Below are positions 1 through 7,246 of a DNA stretch of 17,074 nucleotides, piece by piece (position 1 is the first letter of the stretch; the number at the start of each line of letters is the position of its first letter). A program made the translations under genes and the position numbers. Source of the stretch: CAZGQY01 sp964528035. GTDB lineage: Bacteria > Pseudomonadota > Gammaproteobacteria > Methylococcales > UBA1147. The DNA lies in the NCBI GenBank assembly GCA_964528035.1, contig CAZGQY010000085.1:1-17074 (forward strand). The letters run 5' to 3'. Below the pieces are notes generated by a model. That model had not been told where the DNA came from, made no database searches, and saw only the letters and a list, made by a program, of their open reading frames with translations.

Positions 1-82
1 TGTATTTACGGCGTCTTCCGGAACAGATCACCCATAGAGGGGCGAGCAGTTACAATCAAAGGACAAAATAATATATTGCAGA

Positions 83-991
83 CTAAACCCAATCCCCAGG
101 CTGCAAATAGTTAACATACAACTCTTCCTCGGCACTTCCTTTTTCCGGCTGCCAGTCATAAGCCCAATGAACAACTGGCGGCAGCGACATCAGGATAGAT
201 TCGGTTCTGCCGCCTGATTGCAGACCAAACAGCGTGCCACGGTCATAGACCAGGTTAAATTCCACATACCGCCCACGCCTGTACAATTGAAAGGATCGTT
301 CGCGTTCACCATAACCAGTATTTTCTCGCCGTTGCACAATCGGCAGATAAGCCGACACATAGTGGTCGCCAACACTTTGTAAAAACTCAAAACACCGGTC
401 GAAACCCCATTCATTCAAATCATCGAAGAACAGCCCGCCGACACCGCGCATTTCATTGCGGTGGCGAATAAAAAAATATTCATCACACCAGCGTTTATAC
501 CGTGTGTACACGTCATCACCGAACGGTTGGCAGGCTTGCCGGGCAACAGTATGCCAGTGAACCACGTCTTCTTCCACGGGATAATACGGCGTCAAATCAA
601 AGCCTCCACCAAACCACCAAACAGGATCCAGACCTTCTTTTTCGGCGATAAAAAATCGGACATTGGCATGCGAAGTCGGTACATGAGGATTCAGCGGATG
701 TACCACCAGCGATACACCCACCGCCTGAAAACTTCGCCCTGCCAATTCCGGACGCTGTGCAGTCGCAGCCTGAGGCAATTGCTCACCTTGGACATGAGAA
801 AAATTAACACCTGCCTTTTCAAAGGTTGAGCCTGATTCCATAATGCGGGTTCGTCCGCCACCACCGCCAGGGTAATCCCATTGATCCTCTTTAAATTCCG
901 CTTTCGGCTCTTCCTTTTGTAATGAGTCGCACACAGAATCCTGTAGCGATCGCAGATATTTTTTTACTATTTGTATATTGGGGGTTTTCAT
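83..991 (-). CDS. hemF: Oxygen-dependent coproporphyrinogen III oxidase
   Basis: Cytosolic enzyme that oxidatively decarboxylates two propionates of coproporphyrinogen III to give protoporphyrinogen IX, using O2, in haem synthesis. The protein (302 aa from the ATG at 989-991) matches the family along its whole length. Visible motifs are the glycine run followed by R-T-R near residue 45, VNFSHVQGE, VPTSHANVRFF, WWFGGGFDLTPYY and the C-terminal RGRYVEFNLVYDRGTLFGLQ region followed by SGGRTES. Conserved histidines lie in PTSH, HWH and RHRNE. It ends in DWV, as E. coli HemF does. A TTG two codons upstream (995-997) is also in frame, but the ATG is preferred because the homologous proteins start with MK near here. 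No strong Shine-Dalgarno sequence is visible. The gene is downstream of ispG on the same strand but about 200 bp away, so a shared transcript is uncertain. Confidence 0.97.
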   Translation of the reverse strand: MKTPNIQIVKKYLRSLQDSVCDSLQKEEPKAEFKEDQWDYPGGGGGRTRIMESGSTFEKAGVNFSHVQGEQLPQAATAQRPELAGRSFQAVGVSLVVHPLNPHVPTSHANVRFFIAEKEGLDPVWWFGGGFDLTPYYPVEEDVVHWHTVARQACQPFGDDVYTRYKRWCDEYFFIRHRNEMRGVGGLFFDDLNEWGFDRCFEFLQSVGDHYVSAYLPIVQRRENTGYGERERSFQLYRRGRYVEFNLVYDRGTLFGLQSGGRTESILMSLPPVVHWAYDWQPEKGSAEEELYVNYLQPGDWV

Positions 992-1000
992 AGCCAAATT

Positions 1001-1162
1001 CTAGCGGTAAAAATGCACCACCAGAAGAACTTTAGCGACATCAACAAAGCTTCTATTCGCGTAAACTGTGAAAATTCCTGCGAATACTGTAAACAAAGCG
1101 CTCAAGATATAGATGAACCAAAGGTATTTTTGATTTCCAACAAAGAATACAGACAGATTGTC
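1001..1162 (-). other. Hydrophobic 53-codon open frame without a normal start, upstream of hemF
   Basis: This sits in the spacer between ispG and hemF. The minus-strand frame between an in-frame TAA (1163-1165) and a TAG (1001-1003) encodes 53 residues that look like a membrane segment: a charged turn (GNQKY), then about 25 mostly apolar residues (LWFIYILSALFTVFAGIFTV), then YANR and another apolar stretch ending in HFYR. No ATG or GTG lies near its beginning, the only early start-like codons being CTG or a later TTG, and I see no ribosome binding site. It could be a decayed membrane gene fragment, a 5-prime-truncated relic, or chance in AT-rich DNA. No other gene is supported in 992-1193. 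Confidence 0.2.
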
Positions 1163-1193
1163 TTACATGACAATAACCCGACCACAATAGATA

Positions 1194-2420
1194 TTACTGA
1201 GCCTGGTAATGAGATTCCACATAGCGCTCCACAATTTCCTGAAATTCTTCAGCGATATGATCACCTTTCAAAGTCACTGTCTTTTCACCATCCTCATAGA
1301 CCGGCGCAACCGGTGTCTCCCCGGTGCCGGGTAAACTGATACCGATGTTTGCATTTTTACTCTCACCGGGACCATTTACCACACAACCCATGACCGCGAC
1401 GTTCATATCTTCAACTCCATGATACGAACCACGCCATTCAGACATCTTATAGCGCAGGTAAGTTTGAATATCCTGAGCCAATTTTTGGAAATAGTCACTG
1501 GTGGTACGACCACAACCAGGGCATGATATAACCATTGGCGTAAAAGAGCGTAACCCCATGGTTTGCAATATTTCCTGAGCAACGATCACTTCCTGGGTTC
1601 TGTCTCCACCCGGTTCAGGTGTCAAAGAAATGCGAATCGTATCACCTATTCCTTGTTGCAGTAATACAGCCAGGGCCGCAGTAGATGCGACAATTCCCTT
1701 TGATCCCATACCGGCTTCAGTTAAGCCCAGATGAAGTGGATATGAACATTGGCTTGACAGAGTTTCATAAACCGAAATCAACTCCTGCACACCACTCATT
1801 TTGCAGGATAATACGATGCGATCACCAGGCAACCCAATTGACTCCGCTTGTTCCGCGCTTTCCAATGCTGATGTAATCACCGCATTTCGCATAATTTCAG
1901 AAAGCTCTTTTTGATTTTCAGACTGAGAGTTCTCATCCAAAAGCCTCGCCAATACCGCCTGGTCAAGACTTCCCCAGTTAACACCTATTCGAACCGGTTT
2001 TTCGTAGCGGCAGGCAAACTCGATCATTTGCGCAAACTGGGTATCACGTTTTTTACCTCGACCCACGTTACCCGGATTAATCCGATACTTGGCAAGCGCC
2101 TGCGCGCAATCCGGATATTTTTCAAGAAGTTTGTGCCCGTTGAAGTGAAAATCGCCAACCAGAGGTACTGTACAATCCTGACTATCCAGTTGATCTCTGA
2201 TCGCAGCAACAGATGAGGCCGCCGCTTCTGAATTAACGGTAATGCGCACCAATTCTGAACCTGCCTGAGCCAATTCTTTGACCTGTTTAACGGTACCGCC
2301 TATATCTGCTGTATCAGTATTGGTCATCGATTGAACGACTATAGGCAACCCTCCACCTATCGATACATCTCCAACTTTTACAACAGTATTTTCTTGTTGT
2401 TTCAATGTTTTATCTAACAT
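1194..2420 (-). CDS. ispG: 4-hydroxy-3-methylbut-2-en-1-yl diphosphate synthase (IspG/GcpE)
   Basis: Converts 2-C-methyl-erythritol 2,4-cyclodiphosphate to HMBPP, the penultimate step of the MEP isoprenoid pathway, with a [4Fe-4S] cluster in the cytosol. The 408 residues comprise an N-terminal TIM-barrel (roughly 10-275, with PIVVQSMTNTDTAD and LRI-like strands, NPGNVG at 116-120 and LGLTEAG at 231-237) and a C-terminal reductase-like domain. The cluster ligands are Cys300 and Cys303 in SCPGCGR, Cys346 in MGCVVNGPGE and Glu353, spaced as in E. coli IspG. The ATG start has an AAGAG sequence about 8 nt upstream. It is divergent from the metallophosphoesterase gene across 137 bp that should hold both promoters. 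The length is normal for the short bacterial form. Confidence 0.98.
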   Translation of the reverse strand: MLDKTLKQQENTVVKVGDVSIGGGLPIVVQSMTNTDTADIGGTVKQVKELAQAGSELVRITVNSEAAASSVAAIRDQLDSQDCTVPLVGDFHFNGHKLLEKYPDCAQALAKYRINPGNVGRGKKRDTQFAQMIEFACRYEKPVRIGVNWGSLDQAVLARLLDENSQSENQKELSEIMRNAVITSALESAEQAESIGLPGDRIVLSCKMSGVQELISVYETLSSQCSYPLHLGLTEAGMGSKGIVASTAALAVLLQQGIGDTIRISLTPEPGGDRTQEVIVAQEILQTMGLRSFTPMVISCPGCGRTTSDYFQKLAQDIQTYLRYKMSEWRGSYHGVEDMNVAVMGCVVNGPGESKNANIGISLPGTGETPVAPVYEDGEKTVTLKGDHIAEEFQEIVERYVESHYQAQ

Positions 2421-2557
2421 TAACGATCTCTTGTGTAATACGAATGGGTCACTACCCTTTTAAGGGCAGAATTTTGTGCAATACTTAAGGTTAAAACCAG
2501 TACAGGGTTTATGTTTCAATCAGGATACTCTAATTTACTACATTCCCGGTAAAAAAC

Positions 2558-3286
2558 GTGCTCATTAATTATTTTTCAGACATTCACCTGGAATTTGGCT
2601 CCCTGGAAACCCCGCAGACCGAGGCGGACGTCATTATAGCAGCCGGTGATATTGGGATCTATAAACAGGGCCTTAAATGGCTTAATTCTTCAACAATCCC
2701 AGTGGTTTATGTGGCTGGTAACCATGAATTTTACGACCAGGAACACAGCAAGACTCTGGACGAACTGAGGAAAGACTCGACAAACTCAAACGTCAACTTT
2801 TTAGAGAACGATTCGATAATACTGGGAGATACTCGTTTTTTGGGCTGCACTTTATGGACCCAACTGGGAGGCAAAGACAACGACCGTGTTCATGAATTGA
2901 AGCGTACAGTCAATGATTTCAGAAAAATCTTTTACCAGCAGAAGCCCATTGATGTCACAACTTATGCTGGTTTGCACCGCGAATCGCTGAACTGGCTGAC
3001 AAAGGAACTTGCACTCCCCTTCGCAGGCAAAACAATCGTCATTACCCACCACGCACCCACCTTTTGGAGCTGGGATGATTCACCCAGTTCTTTGACACGT
3101 TTTGCCTATTGCAACGATCTCAAAGAGATTATGCATGAATACGAGATTGCCGCCTGGTTTCACGGACATACTCACAGCGTATCCGATTACCGTTGCGCCG
3201 GAACCCGAATTTTATGTAACCCTCGCGGCTACCATGGTAGACAAATGGTTGAAGGTTTTGAAGTGGGAAAGGTTGTTGAGATATAG
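2558..3286 (+). CDS. Calcineurin-like metallophosphoesterase
   Basis: A 242-residue single-domain metallophosphoesterase. All the metal-binding blocks of the family are present in order: D8-x-H10 in FSDIHLEF, GD at 30-31 in AAGDIG, the GNHE block at 54-57, tandem histidines at 164-165 in VITHHAPT, and HGHTH at 202-206. These ligate a dinuclear metal centre that hydrolyses phosphomono- or diesters. The substrate cannot be read from the sequence. The start is GTG, placed so that the SDIH strand begins at residue 7 as is usual for this group. The upstream Shine-Dalgarno is weak (GGTAA). There is no signal peptide, so it is probably cytosolic. It stands alone on the plus strand and converges with the vapB-like gene. 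Its last 58 bases are antisense to the relic toxin frame, marking a recombination junction near its 3-prime end. Confidence 0.9.
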   Translation: MLINYFSDIHLEFGSLETPQTEADVIIAAGDIGIYKQGLKWLNSSTIPVVYVAGNHEFYDQEHSKTLDELRKDSTNSNVNFLENDSIILGDTRFLGCTLWTQLGGKDNDRVHELKRTVNDFRKIFYQQKPIDVTTYAGLHRESLNWLTKELALPFAGKTIVITHHAPTFWSWDDSPSSLTRFAYCNDLKEIMHEYEIAAWFHGHTHSVSDYRCAGTRILCNPRGYHGRQMVEGFEVGKVVEI

Positions 3287-3351
3287 CTGCGCACGGCGGT
3301 ATCATCTGTGTAAATCAAAATATTGGTATCTAAAAAACTACGTTCTTTCAT
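3229..3351 (-). pseudogene. Truncated VapC-type PIN toxin relic
   Basis: An ATG at 3349-3351 lies inside the end of the antitoxin gene (14-bp overlap), the usual vapBC arrangement. The first 17 codons read MKERSFLDTNILIYTDD, which is a clear PIN-domain first strand with the catalytic-type Asp in LDTN. After that the frame (40 residues in all, stop at 3229-3231) stops looking like a PIN protein and runs antisense through the 3-prime end of the metallophosphoesterase gene. A VapC is normally about 130-140 residues, so more than 80 per cent is missing, including the other acidic active-site residues. The break appears to lie near 3290-3302. The product cannot be an active RNase. The assignment rests on the PIN strand and the gene overlap. 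Confidence 0.75.
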
Positions 3352-3559
3352 GTAGTTCGTCTCTGTTAAATCTCCAGCCTTTTGAATCTCCTTGTTCGGC
3401 TAATTGTTTAAATTCATCCAGGGCGTCGTTACGCGTTAGTTTACGAGTAAACCGTTCGAGGTCTTCACGAATTATTTGATTTAAACTTTTACCCATTGCT
3501 GCAGCAACTTTTCGTGCTTCTCTAAGAGTTTTTTCATCAACTGATAATGTAATATTCAT
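3338..3559 (-). CDS. VapB-like antitoxin, ribbon-helix-helix type (orphaned)
   Basis: A 73-residue protein that begins with a ribbon-helix-helix pattern: the strand MNITLSVD, a helix (EKTLREARKVAAAMG), a KSLNQ turn and a second helix (IIREDLERFTRKL). Antitoxins of this type bind operator DNA as dimers through the strand and neutralise a PIN RNase through the C-terminal tail, here about residues 46-73, rich in charged residues and ending DELHERT. The start codon is preceded by AGGTTAAAGGTC, a plausible ribosome binding site. The toxin gene it overlaps is truncated, so the antitoxin now has no intact local partner. It may persist as a decaying gene, or act against a related toxin elsewhere. Two palindromes upstream could be its operator. 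Confidence 0.8.
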   Translation of the reverse strand: MNITLSVDEKTLREARKVAAAMGKSLNQIIREDLERFTRKLTRNDALDEFKQLAEQGDSKGWRFNRDELHERT

Positions 3560-3570
3560 GACCTTTAACC

Positions 3571-3614
3571 TGTGCGCACATATTAAGTGTTACTATAGCA
3601 TAGGAATGTATACA
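3571..3614 (-). promoter_or_regulatory. Candidate promoter/operator of the vapB-like gene
   Basis: Upstream of the antitoxin start are two perfect short palindromes, TGTGCGCACA at 3571-3580 and TGTATACA at 3607-3614. Between them, read on the minus strand, is a possible -10 element TATAGT (3592-3597). No good -35 is visible. Vap-type antitoxins commonly repress their own promoter by binding palindromes overlapping or flanking the -10, so the layout fits, but it is inferred from position only. The remaining spacer up to 3842 shows no convincing gene. Confidence 0.35.
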
Positions 3615-3842
3615 ATACGTAACGTGATCAAACTTTTTAGTACGCTCCAATTAAGCAACCTTTTTTTATTTCCATCAATTGTTTTTCAAAATCATTTGGA
3701 CCGATGTATCCCGAATTTGATGATTTCAATCGACCACCTAAATTCAAACACACAAAGCCCCAAGAAACATTTCCATTATCCTAATACAGCTGATCGACCA
3801 AGCCATCGTGCCGAGTTATCACGATTAGTCGATACCGGGTAC

Positions 3843-4112
3843 CTATATCCTTTTTTTCTTCCCACCTCCAGACAACAACCAAACGTTTTTATTCGTCCAC
3901 TGAGTGTTTAAATAAAGCGCTTCAACCTTTTGCCGCGCCCACGGTGTCCTTCGCAAAAATTTGAGACTGGAGGCAATACTCGGATCATTGGTGAAACATC
4001 TGATCTTTATTCGGCGGCCTAACTCCTGCCATCCATACTTCTCTACCAGCCGGGTAACGATTATTTTCAGCGTAACTCCGTGAAGTGGATCATTGTTGCT
4101 TAATGAAGTCAT
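3843..4112 (-). CDS. VF530-family (DUF2132) small DNA-binding-type protein
   Basis: An 89-residue protein matching the VF530 family known from marine and other Gammaproteobacteria. The diagnostic core runs from DPLHGVTL near residue 8 through VEKYGWQELGRRI, RCFTNDPSI, SSLKFLRRTPWAR and KVEALYL near residue 68. The family is annotated as DNA-binding from its structure, but its role is not known. After the core there is an atypical tail of about 20 residues ending in GGGKKKRI, where the stop follows a run of A residues, so the tail could be an addition or a frame slip. Its ATG overlaps the stop of the RRM gene (ATGA, 4109-4112), so it is probably translated by coupling from that gene. Confidence 0.85.
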   Translation of the reverse strand: MTSLSNNDPLHGVTLKIIVTRLVEKYGWQELGRRIKIRCFTNDPSIASSLKFLRRTPWARQKVEALYLNTQWTNKNVWLLSGGGKKKRI

Positions 4113-4378
4113 TCGGACAAACTGATCCCCGCCTTCGGCTTCGACTCTGCTTTTTTAACGCGGATTTTGCAGTTGTCCACCACCGCATTATTAAGGGTCT
4201 TCATTGCTGCTTTGGCATCACCCTGTTTGGGCATTTCGACAAAACAAAAGCCCTTGGAAAGGCCGGTTTCTTTGTCCATTATCAGAGTGCAGGATTGTAC
4301 TGTCCCGTGAGTCTCGAACATTGCCCGAAGAGCATCCTCGGTTGTACTGCGGGAAAGATTACGTATCAGTAGTTTCAT
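4109..4378 (-). CDS. Single-RRM RNA-binding protein
   Basis: An 89-residue protein made of one RNA recognition motif. RNP2 is LLIRNLS at residues 3-9 and RNP1 is the KGFCFVEM octamer near 44-51, with the expected beta-alpha-beta spacing between them. The tail is basic (IRVKKAESKPKAG). Bacterial proteins of this kind bind single-stranded RNA and are often cold-inducible. The ATG at 4376-4378 is chosen because it puts RNP2 at the N-terminus and has AGGATGG upstream. A longer in-frame start at 4414 lacks this. The gene overlaps the VF530-family gene by four bases (ATGA). It follows pgeF on the same strand with only a 63-bp gap, so it may be read from upstream as well as from its own promoter. 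Confidence 0.92.
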   Translation of the reverse strand: MKLLIRNLSRSTTEDALRAMFETHGTVQSCTLIMDKETGLSKGFCFVEMPKQGDAKAAMKTLNNAVVDNCKIRVKKAESKPKAGISLSE

Positions 4379-4441
4379 AGACCATCCTATTAATTTAATG
4401 CGTAAGAACAACACAATTTTGAATACTATTCAGCACCCCCA

Positions 4442-5164
4442 TTACTGCCGCCAGATCAGTGTGGCCATTCGACCTGTAACGCCCTCTCGTCGATAGGAAA
4501 AGAATCGTTTGCTCTCGGAATAGGTACAGAATCCTCCGCCATAGATCTGCGTTACATTATTTTGTCTCAATATAATCCGCGAAATTGCATATATATCAGC
4601 TAACCACTTATGCGCCGATTGAGCCCGAAATGCGGGTTTGAAACAGTCAGATTTACTTACGAAAGAGTCTCGTACGTCGTCGCCAACCTCAAATGCATCG
4701 GGACCAATCGCAGGACCCAACCAGGCCATTTTTTTATTTCCAAGTTCCGCCAGCGTTGCCTCAATGACACCCAACAACAAACCACGCCAACCCGCATGTA
4801 CCGCAGCCACGCTACCGGTATCCGGATTACATAAAAGTACAGGCAGGCAATCCGCTGTTAACACAGCACAAACGACCCCTTTGTCTCGAGTATAACTCGC
4901 ATCGGCCTCTTTGCTACCCGCTACCGCTGCGTTCCTGACTTGATTTCGATGGGACTGTTTCAACCACAATGGTTCACCAGGCAGACTCAGCGCTTCTCTC
5001 AGAAAGCTGCGATTCTTAGTCACTGAAAGCAAATTATCGCCAACATGCGACGCTAGATTCAGCGTCGAAAACGAACCTTTACTGAATCCACCCGTTCGCA
5101 AACTCGTGATTGCGTGTATATCGTGTGAAACAGGCCAGTCGGGTGTTATAAAATGTTCGTTCAT
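4442..5164 (-). CDS. pgeF: PgeF/YfiH family protein (peptidoglycan editing factor, former laccase-domain DUF152)
   Basis: A 240-residue protein of the YfiH family. The conserved zinc/metal ligands are His72 in KQSHRNQV, Cys106 in TADCLPVLLC and His123 in AVHAGWRG, at the positions seen in E. coli YfiH. The family was first called polyphenol oxidase. In E. coli the protein prevents incorporation of L-Ser in place of L-Ala in the peptidoglycan stem, while relatives such as FAMIN act on purine nucleosides, so the exact reaction here is not fixed by sequence. Its ATG overlaps the rluD stop (ATGA, 5161-5164) and no clear Shine-Dalgarno is seen, which implies translational coupling to rluD. The rluD-pgeF order is conserved in E. 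coli. Confidence 0.95.
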   Translation of the reverse strand: MNEHFITPDWPVSHDIHAITSLRTGGFSKGSFSTLNLASHVGDNLLSVTKNRSFLREALSLPGEPLWLKQSHRNQVRNAAVAGSKEADASYTRDKGVVCAVLTADCLPVLLCNPDTGSVAAVHAGWRGLLLGVIEATLAELGNKKMAWLGPAIGPDAFEVGDDVRDSFVSKSDCFKPAFRAQSAHKWLADIYAISRIILRQNNVTQIYGGGFCTYSESKRFFSYRREGVTGRMATLIWRQ

Positions 5165-6111
5165 TTTTCACGCAACGCAGCTAACAACTGCAGCATATCA
5201 CCAGGAATCGGTGATTCCCATTCACAATATTCCTGGCTATTCGGATGAATCAGCCCTAATTTCGCGGCATGCAATGCCTGACGCCGGAACTGGCGCAATT
5301 GGTCAAGCAAATTCTCACTGCTCGCTGGCGGCACTCGAAAACGTCCACCATATACCGGGTCTCCAAGTAATGGGAAACGTATATGGGCCATATGTACCCG
5401 TATCTGATGAGTACGACCGGTCTCCAATTTAACCCGTATCAAGGTATGCATCGCCAGACGTTCAATGACCCGATAATGTGTGATCGCTGGCTTTCCTGAA
5501 TCATGCACTGTATAACGCTTGCGATCCACTGGATGACGTCCAATCGCTGCATCAATGGTACCACCCGCCGTCATTCGACCCTGTGTCAGAGCACAATATT
5601 CCCGAGTTATTGTTCTTGCCTGCAATTGGTCTACCAGGGATTTGTGTGCACTCAGTGTTCGCGCAACCAATAACAAACCACTGGTATCTTTATCGATCCT
5701 ATGTATAAGACCCGCTCTGGGTAACGCCGACAATTTAGAATCATAATGCAACAGACCATTCTGTAAAGTACCCTGCCAATTCCCTGCCCCTGGATGAACC
5801 ACCAATCCTGCCGGCTTGTTAACAACCAACAAAGCGTCATCCTCGTACACAATATCCAGCGGAATATCTTCAGGCTCGCAATCAAGCACTTGTTCAGCTT
5901 CTGCATCCAGTTTTACAAGTTCTCCTCCGCGAATCCGGTCTCGAGGCCTTATCACACATCCATCGACCAGTACCCGCCCATTACGAATCCAGGTTTGCAG
6001 ACGACTCCGGGAATAATCCGGAAACATTTCAGCCAAAGCCTGATCCAGGCGGGACCCGGACAAACTATCGGGAATTTCCATGCTTAATAAGTTCGATTGT
6101 TTGTTTGTCAC
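5161..6111 (-). CDS. rluD: 23S rRNA pseudouridine synthase RluD
   Basis: Isomerises uridines 1911, 1915 and 1917 of helix 69 of 23S rRNA (E. coli numbering) to pseudouridine during 50S maturation. The 316-residue protein has an N-terminal S4 RNA-binding domain (about 17-80, with SGSRLDQALAEMFPDYSRSR) and an RluA-type catalytic domain. The catalytic Asp is D140 in HRIDKDTSGLLLVA, and the family motifs NKPAGLVVHPG and LETGRTHQIRVH follow as expected. The start is a GTG (6109-6111) with AGGTG seven bases upstream. An internal ATG ten codons in lacks such a site. It is divergent from bamD across 161 bp, the same arrangement as in E. coli, and is followed directly by coupled pgeF. RluD rather than RluA or RluC is favoured by this context. 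Confidence 0.96.
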   Translation of the reverse strand: MTNKQSNLLSMEIPDSLSGSRLDQALAEMFPDYSRSRLQTWIRNGRVLVDGCVIRPRDRIRGGELVKLDAEAEQVLDCEPEDIPLDIVYEDDALLVVNKPAGLVVHPGAGNWQGTLQNGLLHYDSKLSALPRAGLIHRIDKDTSGLLLVARTLSAHKSLVDQLQARTITREYCALTQGRMTAGGTIDAAIGRHPVDRKRYTVHDSGKPAITHYRVIERLAMHTLIRVKLETGRTHQIRVHMAHIRFPLLGDPVYGGRFRVPPASSENLLDQLRQFRRQALHAAKLGLIHPNSQEYCEWESPIPGDMLQLLAALREK

Positions 6112-6272
6112 TGTTCACCTGAAGAAAATCCGGTATACTTCAAATTTGGAATGTGGGTATAAATACTTTTGTCTTCAAAAACTTCCACATTTGAAGATCA
6201 ACCCAGAACAACCCGGGCAATGCTTATATTACCTGTTAAACTGAATAGTTCCCGAATATTTTTCTCTATAGA

Positions 6273-7118
6273 ATGAAAAAATACCGAAACCGTCACTCAG
6301 CGACCCATACCCTGCTGTCTTTTCTACTGTGTGTGATGTTAGCTGCATGCTCAACCACACCGGAATCAAACGACGAATATGAAGGCTGGACCGCGGAACG
6401 ATTCTATACAGAAGCAAAGTCTGAACTGCGCGACGAAAATTATAAGAAAGCGATCACTCTATATGAAACCCTGGAAACTCGGTATCCATTTGGACGCTAC
6501 GCTAAACAGGCACAGTTAGACGTTGGCTATGCCTATTACAAATATAGTGAACCGGATGCAGCCCTTGCCGCTGCTGATCGTTTTATTAAACTTCATCCCA
6601 GGAACCCTAAAGTCGACTACGCATATTATCTTAAAGGCCTGGTCAACTATAATCGCAGTATTGGATTCCTGGAGCGATTTGTACCAACCGATTCATCGCA
6701 GCGGGATCCTGGAGCTGCACGGGAATCGTTCAACGATTTTCAAATTCTTATCGATAAATTCCCCAACAGCCATTACGTAGCAGATGCCCGCCAGCGTATG
6801 ATCGCTCTGCGTAATAATCTGGCGCTATACGAAATTCATGTTGCCAGTTATTACATGAAAAAGAATGCCTATGTTGCCGCTGCGGAACGCGGTGTTTATG
6901 TGATTGAAAACTATCAACGCACTCCGGCTGTCCCACTGGCATTAAAAATCATGAAAGCCGCCTATACCAAAATGGCCATGAACGATCTGGCCGCCGATGC
7001 CGAACGAGTGTACCAGCTCAATTACGCTAACGGCATTCCGGGCTCAGTAAATACCAATCTGTACGATGAAAGCTGGGCAAAATCCTTTTGGGATATCGTT
7101 GGACTGGACGAAGATTAG
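6273..7118 (+). CDS. bamD: Outer membrane assembly lipoprotein BamD
   Basis: Essential lipoprotein of the BAM complex, which folds beta-barrel proteins into the outer membrane. It faces the periplasm and contacts BamA. The 281-residue precursor has a basic N-terminus, an apolar stretch and a lipobox LAAC with the lipidated cysteine at residue 26. The mature part is helical tetratricopeptide-like repeats, beginning with AERFYTEAKSELRDENYKKA and followed by TRYPFGRYAKQAQLD, the typical BamD block. The region FLERFVPTDSSQRDPGAA is also a BamD hallmark. The ATG at 6273 is set by the signal peptide. No Shine-Dalgarno is evident upstream. The gene is divergent from rluD. No clear rho-independent terminator follows its stop, and an inverted-repeat element begins about 130 bp downstream. 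Confidence 0.96.
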   Translation: MKKYRNRHSATHTLLSFLLCVMLAACSTTPESNDEYEGWTAERFYTEAKSELRDENYKKAITLYETLETRYPFGRYAKQAQLDVGYAYYKYSEPDAALAAADRFIKLHPRNPKVDYAYYLKGLVNYNRSIGFLERFVPTDSSQRDPGAARESFNDFQILIDKFPNSHYVADARQRMIALRNNLALYEIHVASYYMKKNAYVAAAERGVYVIENYQRTPAVPLALKIMKAAYTKMAMNDLAADAERVYQLNYANGIPGSVNTNLYDESWAKSFWDIVGLDED

Positions 7119-7246
7119 ACTGCCTGGCCAATACAGCTCAAACTTTATGAACGTATATTTCAGTTCCTGAAACCGGCAGGGCTTTCTCTCCATATTCAAT
7201 GTTACGAAACACCGAACAGACCAGCAGGCTATCTGAGAAAAACCAC

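Noticed and set aside
992..997. TTG start for hemF two codons upstream of the ATG
   Set aside because: ATG is preferred at this position, the family starts with MK there, and neither has a better ribosome site.
971..1339. Plus-strand 122-codon frame over the hemF-ispG gap and ispG end
   Set aside because: Most of it is antisense to the conserved IspG C-terminus, and the composition does not resemble a protein family. The two CxxC-like cysteines (CENSCEYC) look accidental.
2455..2466. CCCTT-TT-AAGGG palindrome between ispG and the metallophosphoesterase
   Set aside because: A five-bp stem with a two-base loop in a 137-bp divergent region is within chance and matches no operator I can name.
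3704..3784. 26-residue plus-strand frame MYPEFDDFNRPPKF and onward
   Set aside because: It looks protein-like in composition, but it is too short to judge, has no Shine-Dalgarno and no recognised family.
3558..3911. Plus-strand 117-codon frame covering the spacer before the VF530-family gene
   Set aside because: It overlaps the start region of vapB and the end of the VF530-family gene, has no ribosome binding site, and its composition is what AT-rich noncoding DNA would give.
7160..7190. Possible bamD terminator CCTG-AAACCGG-CAGG followed by a T-rich stretch
   Set aside because: The stem is only four base pairs and the T-run is broken, too weak to call a rho-independent terminator.
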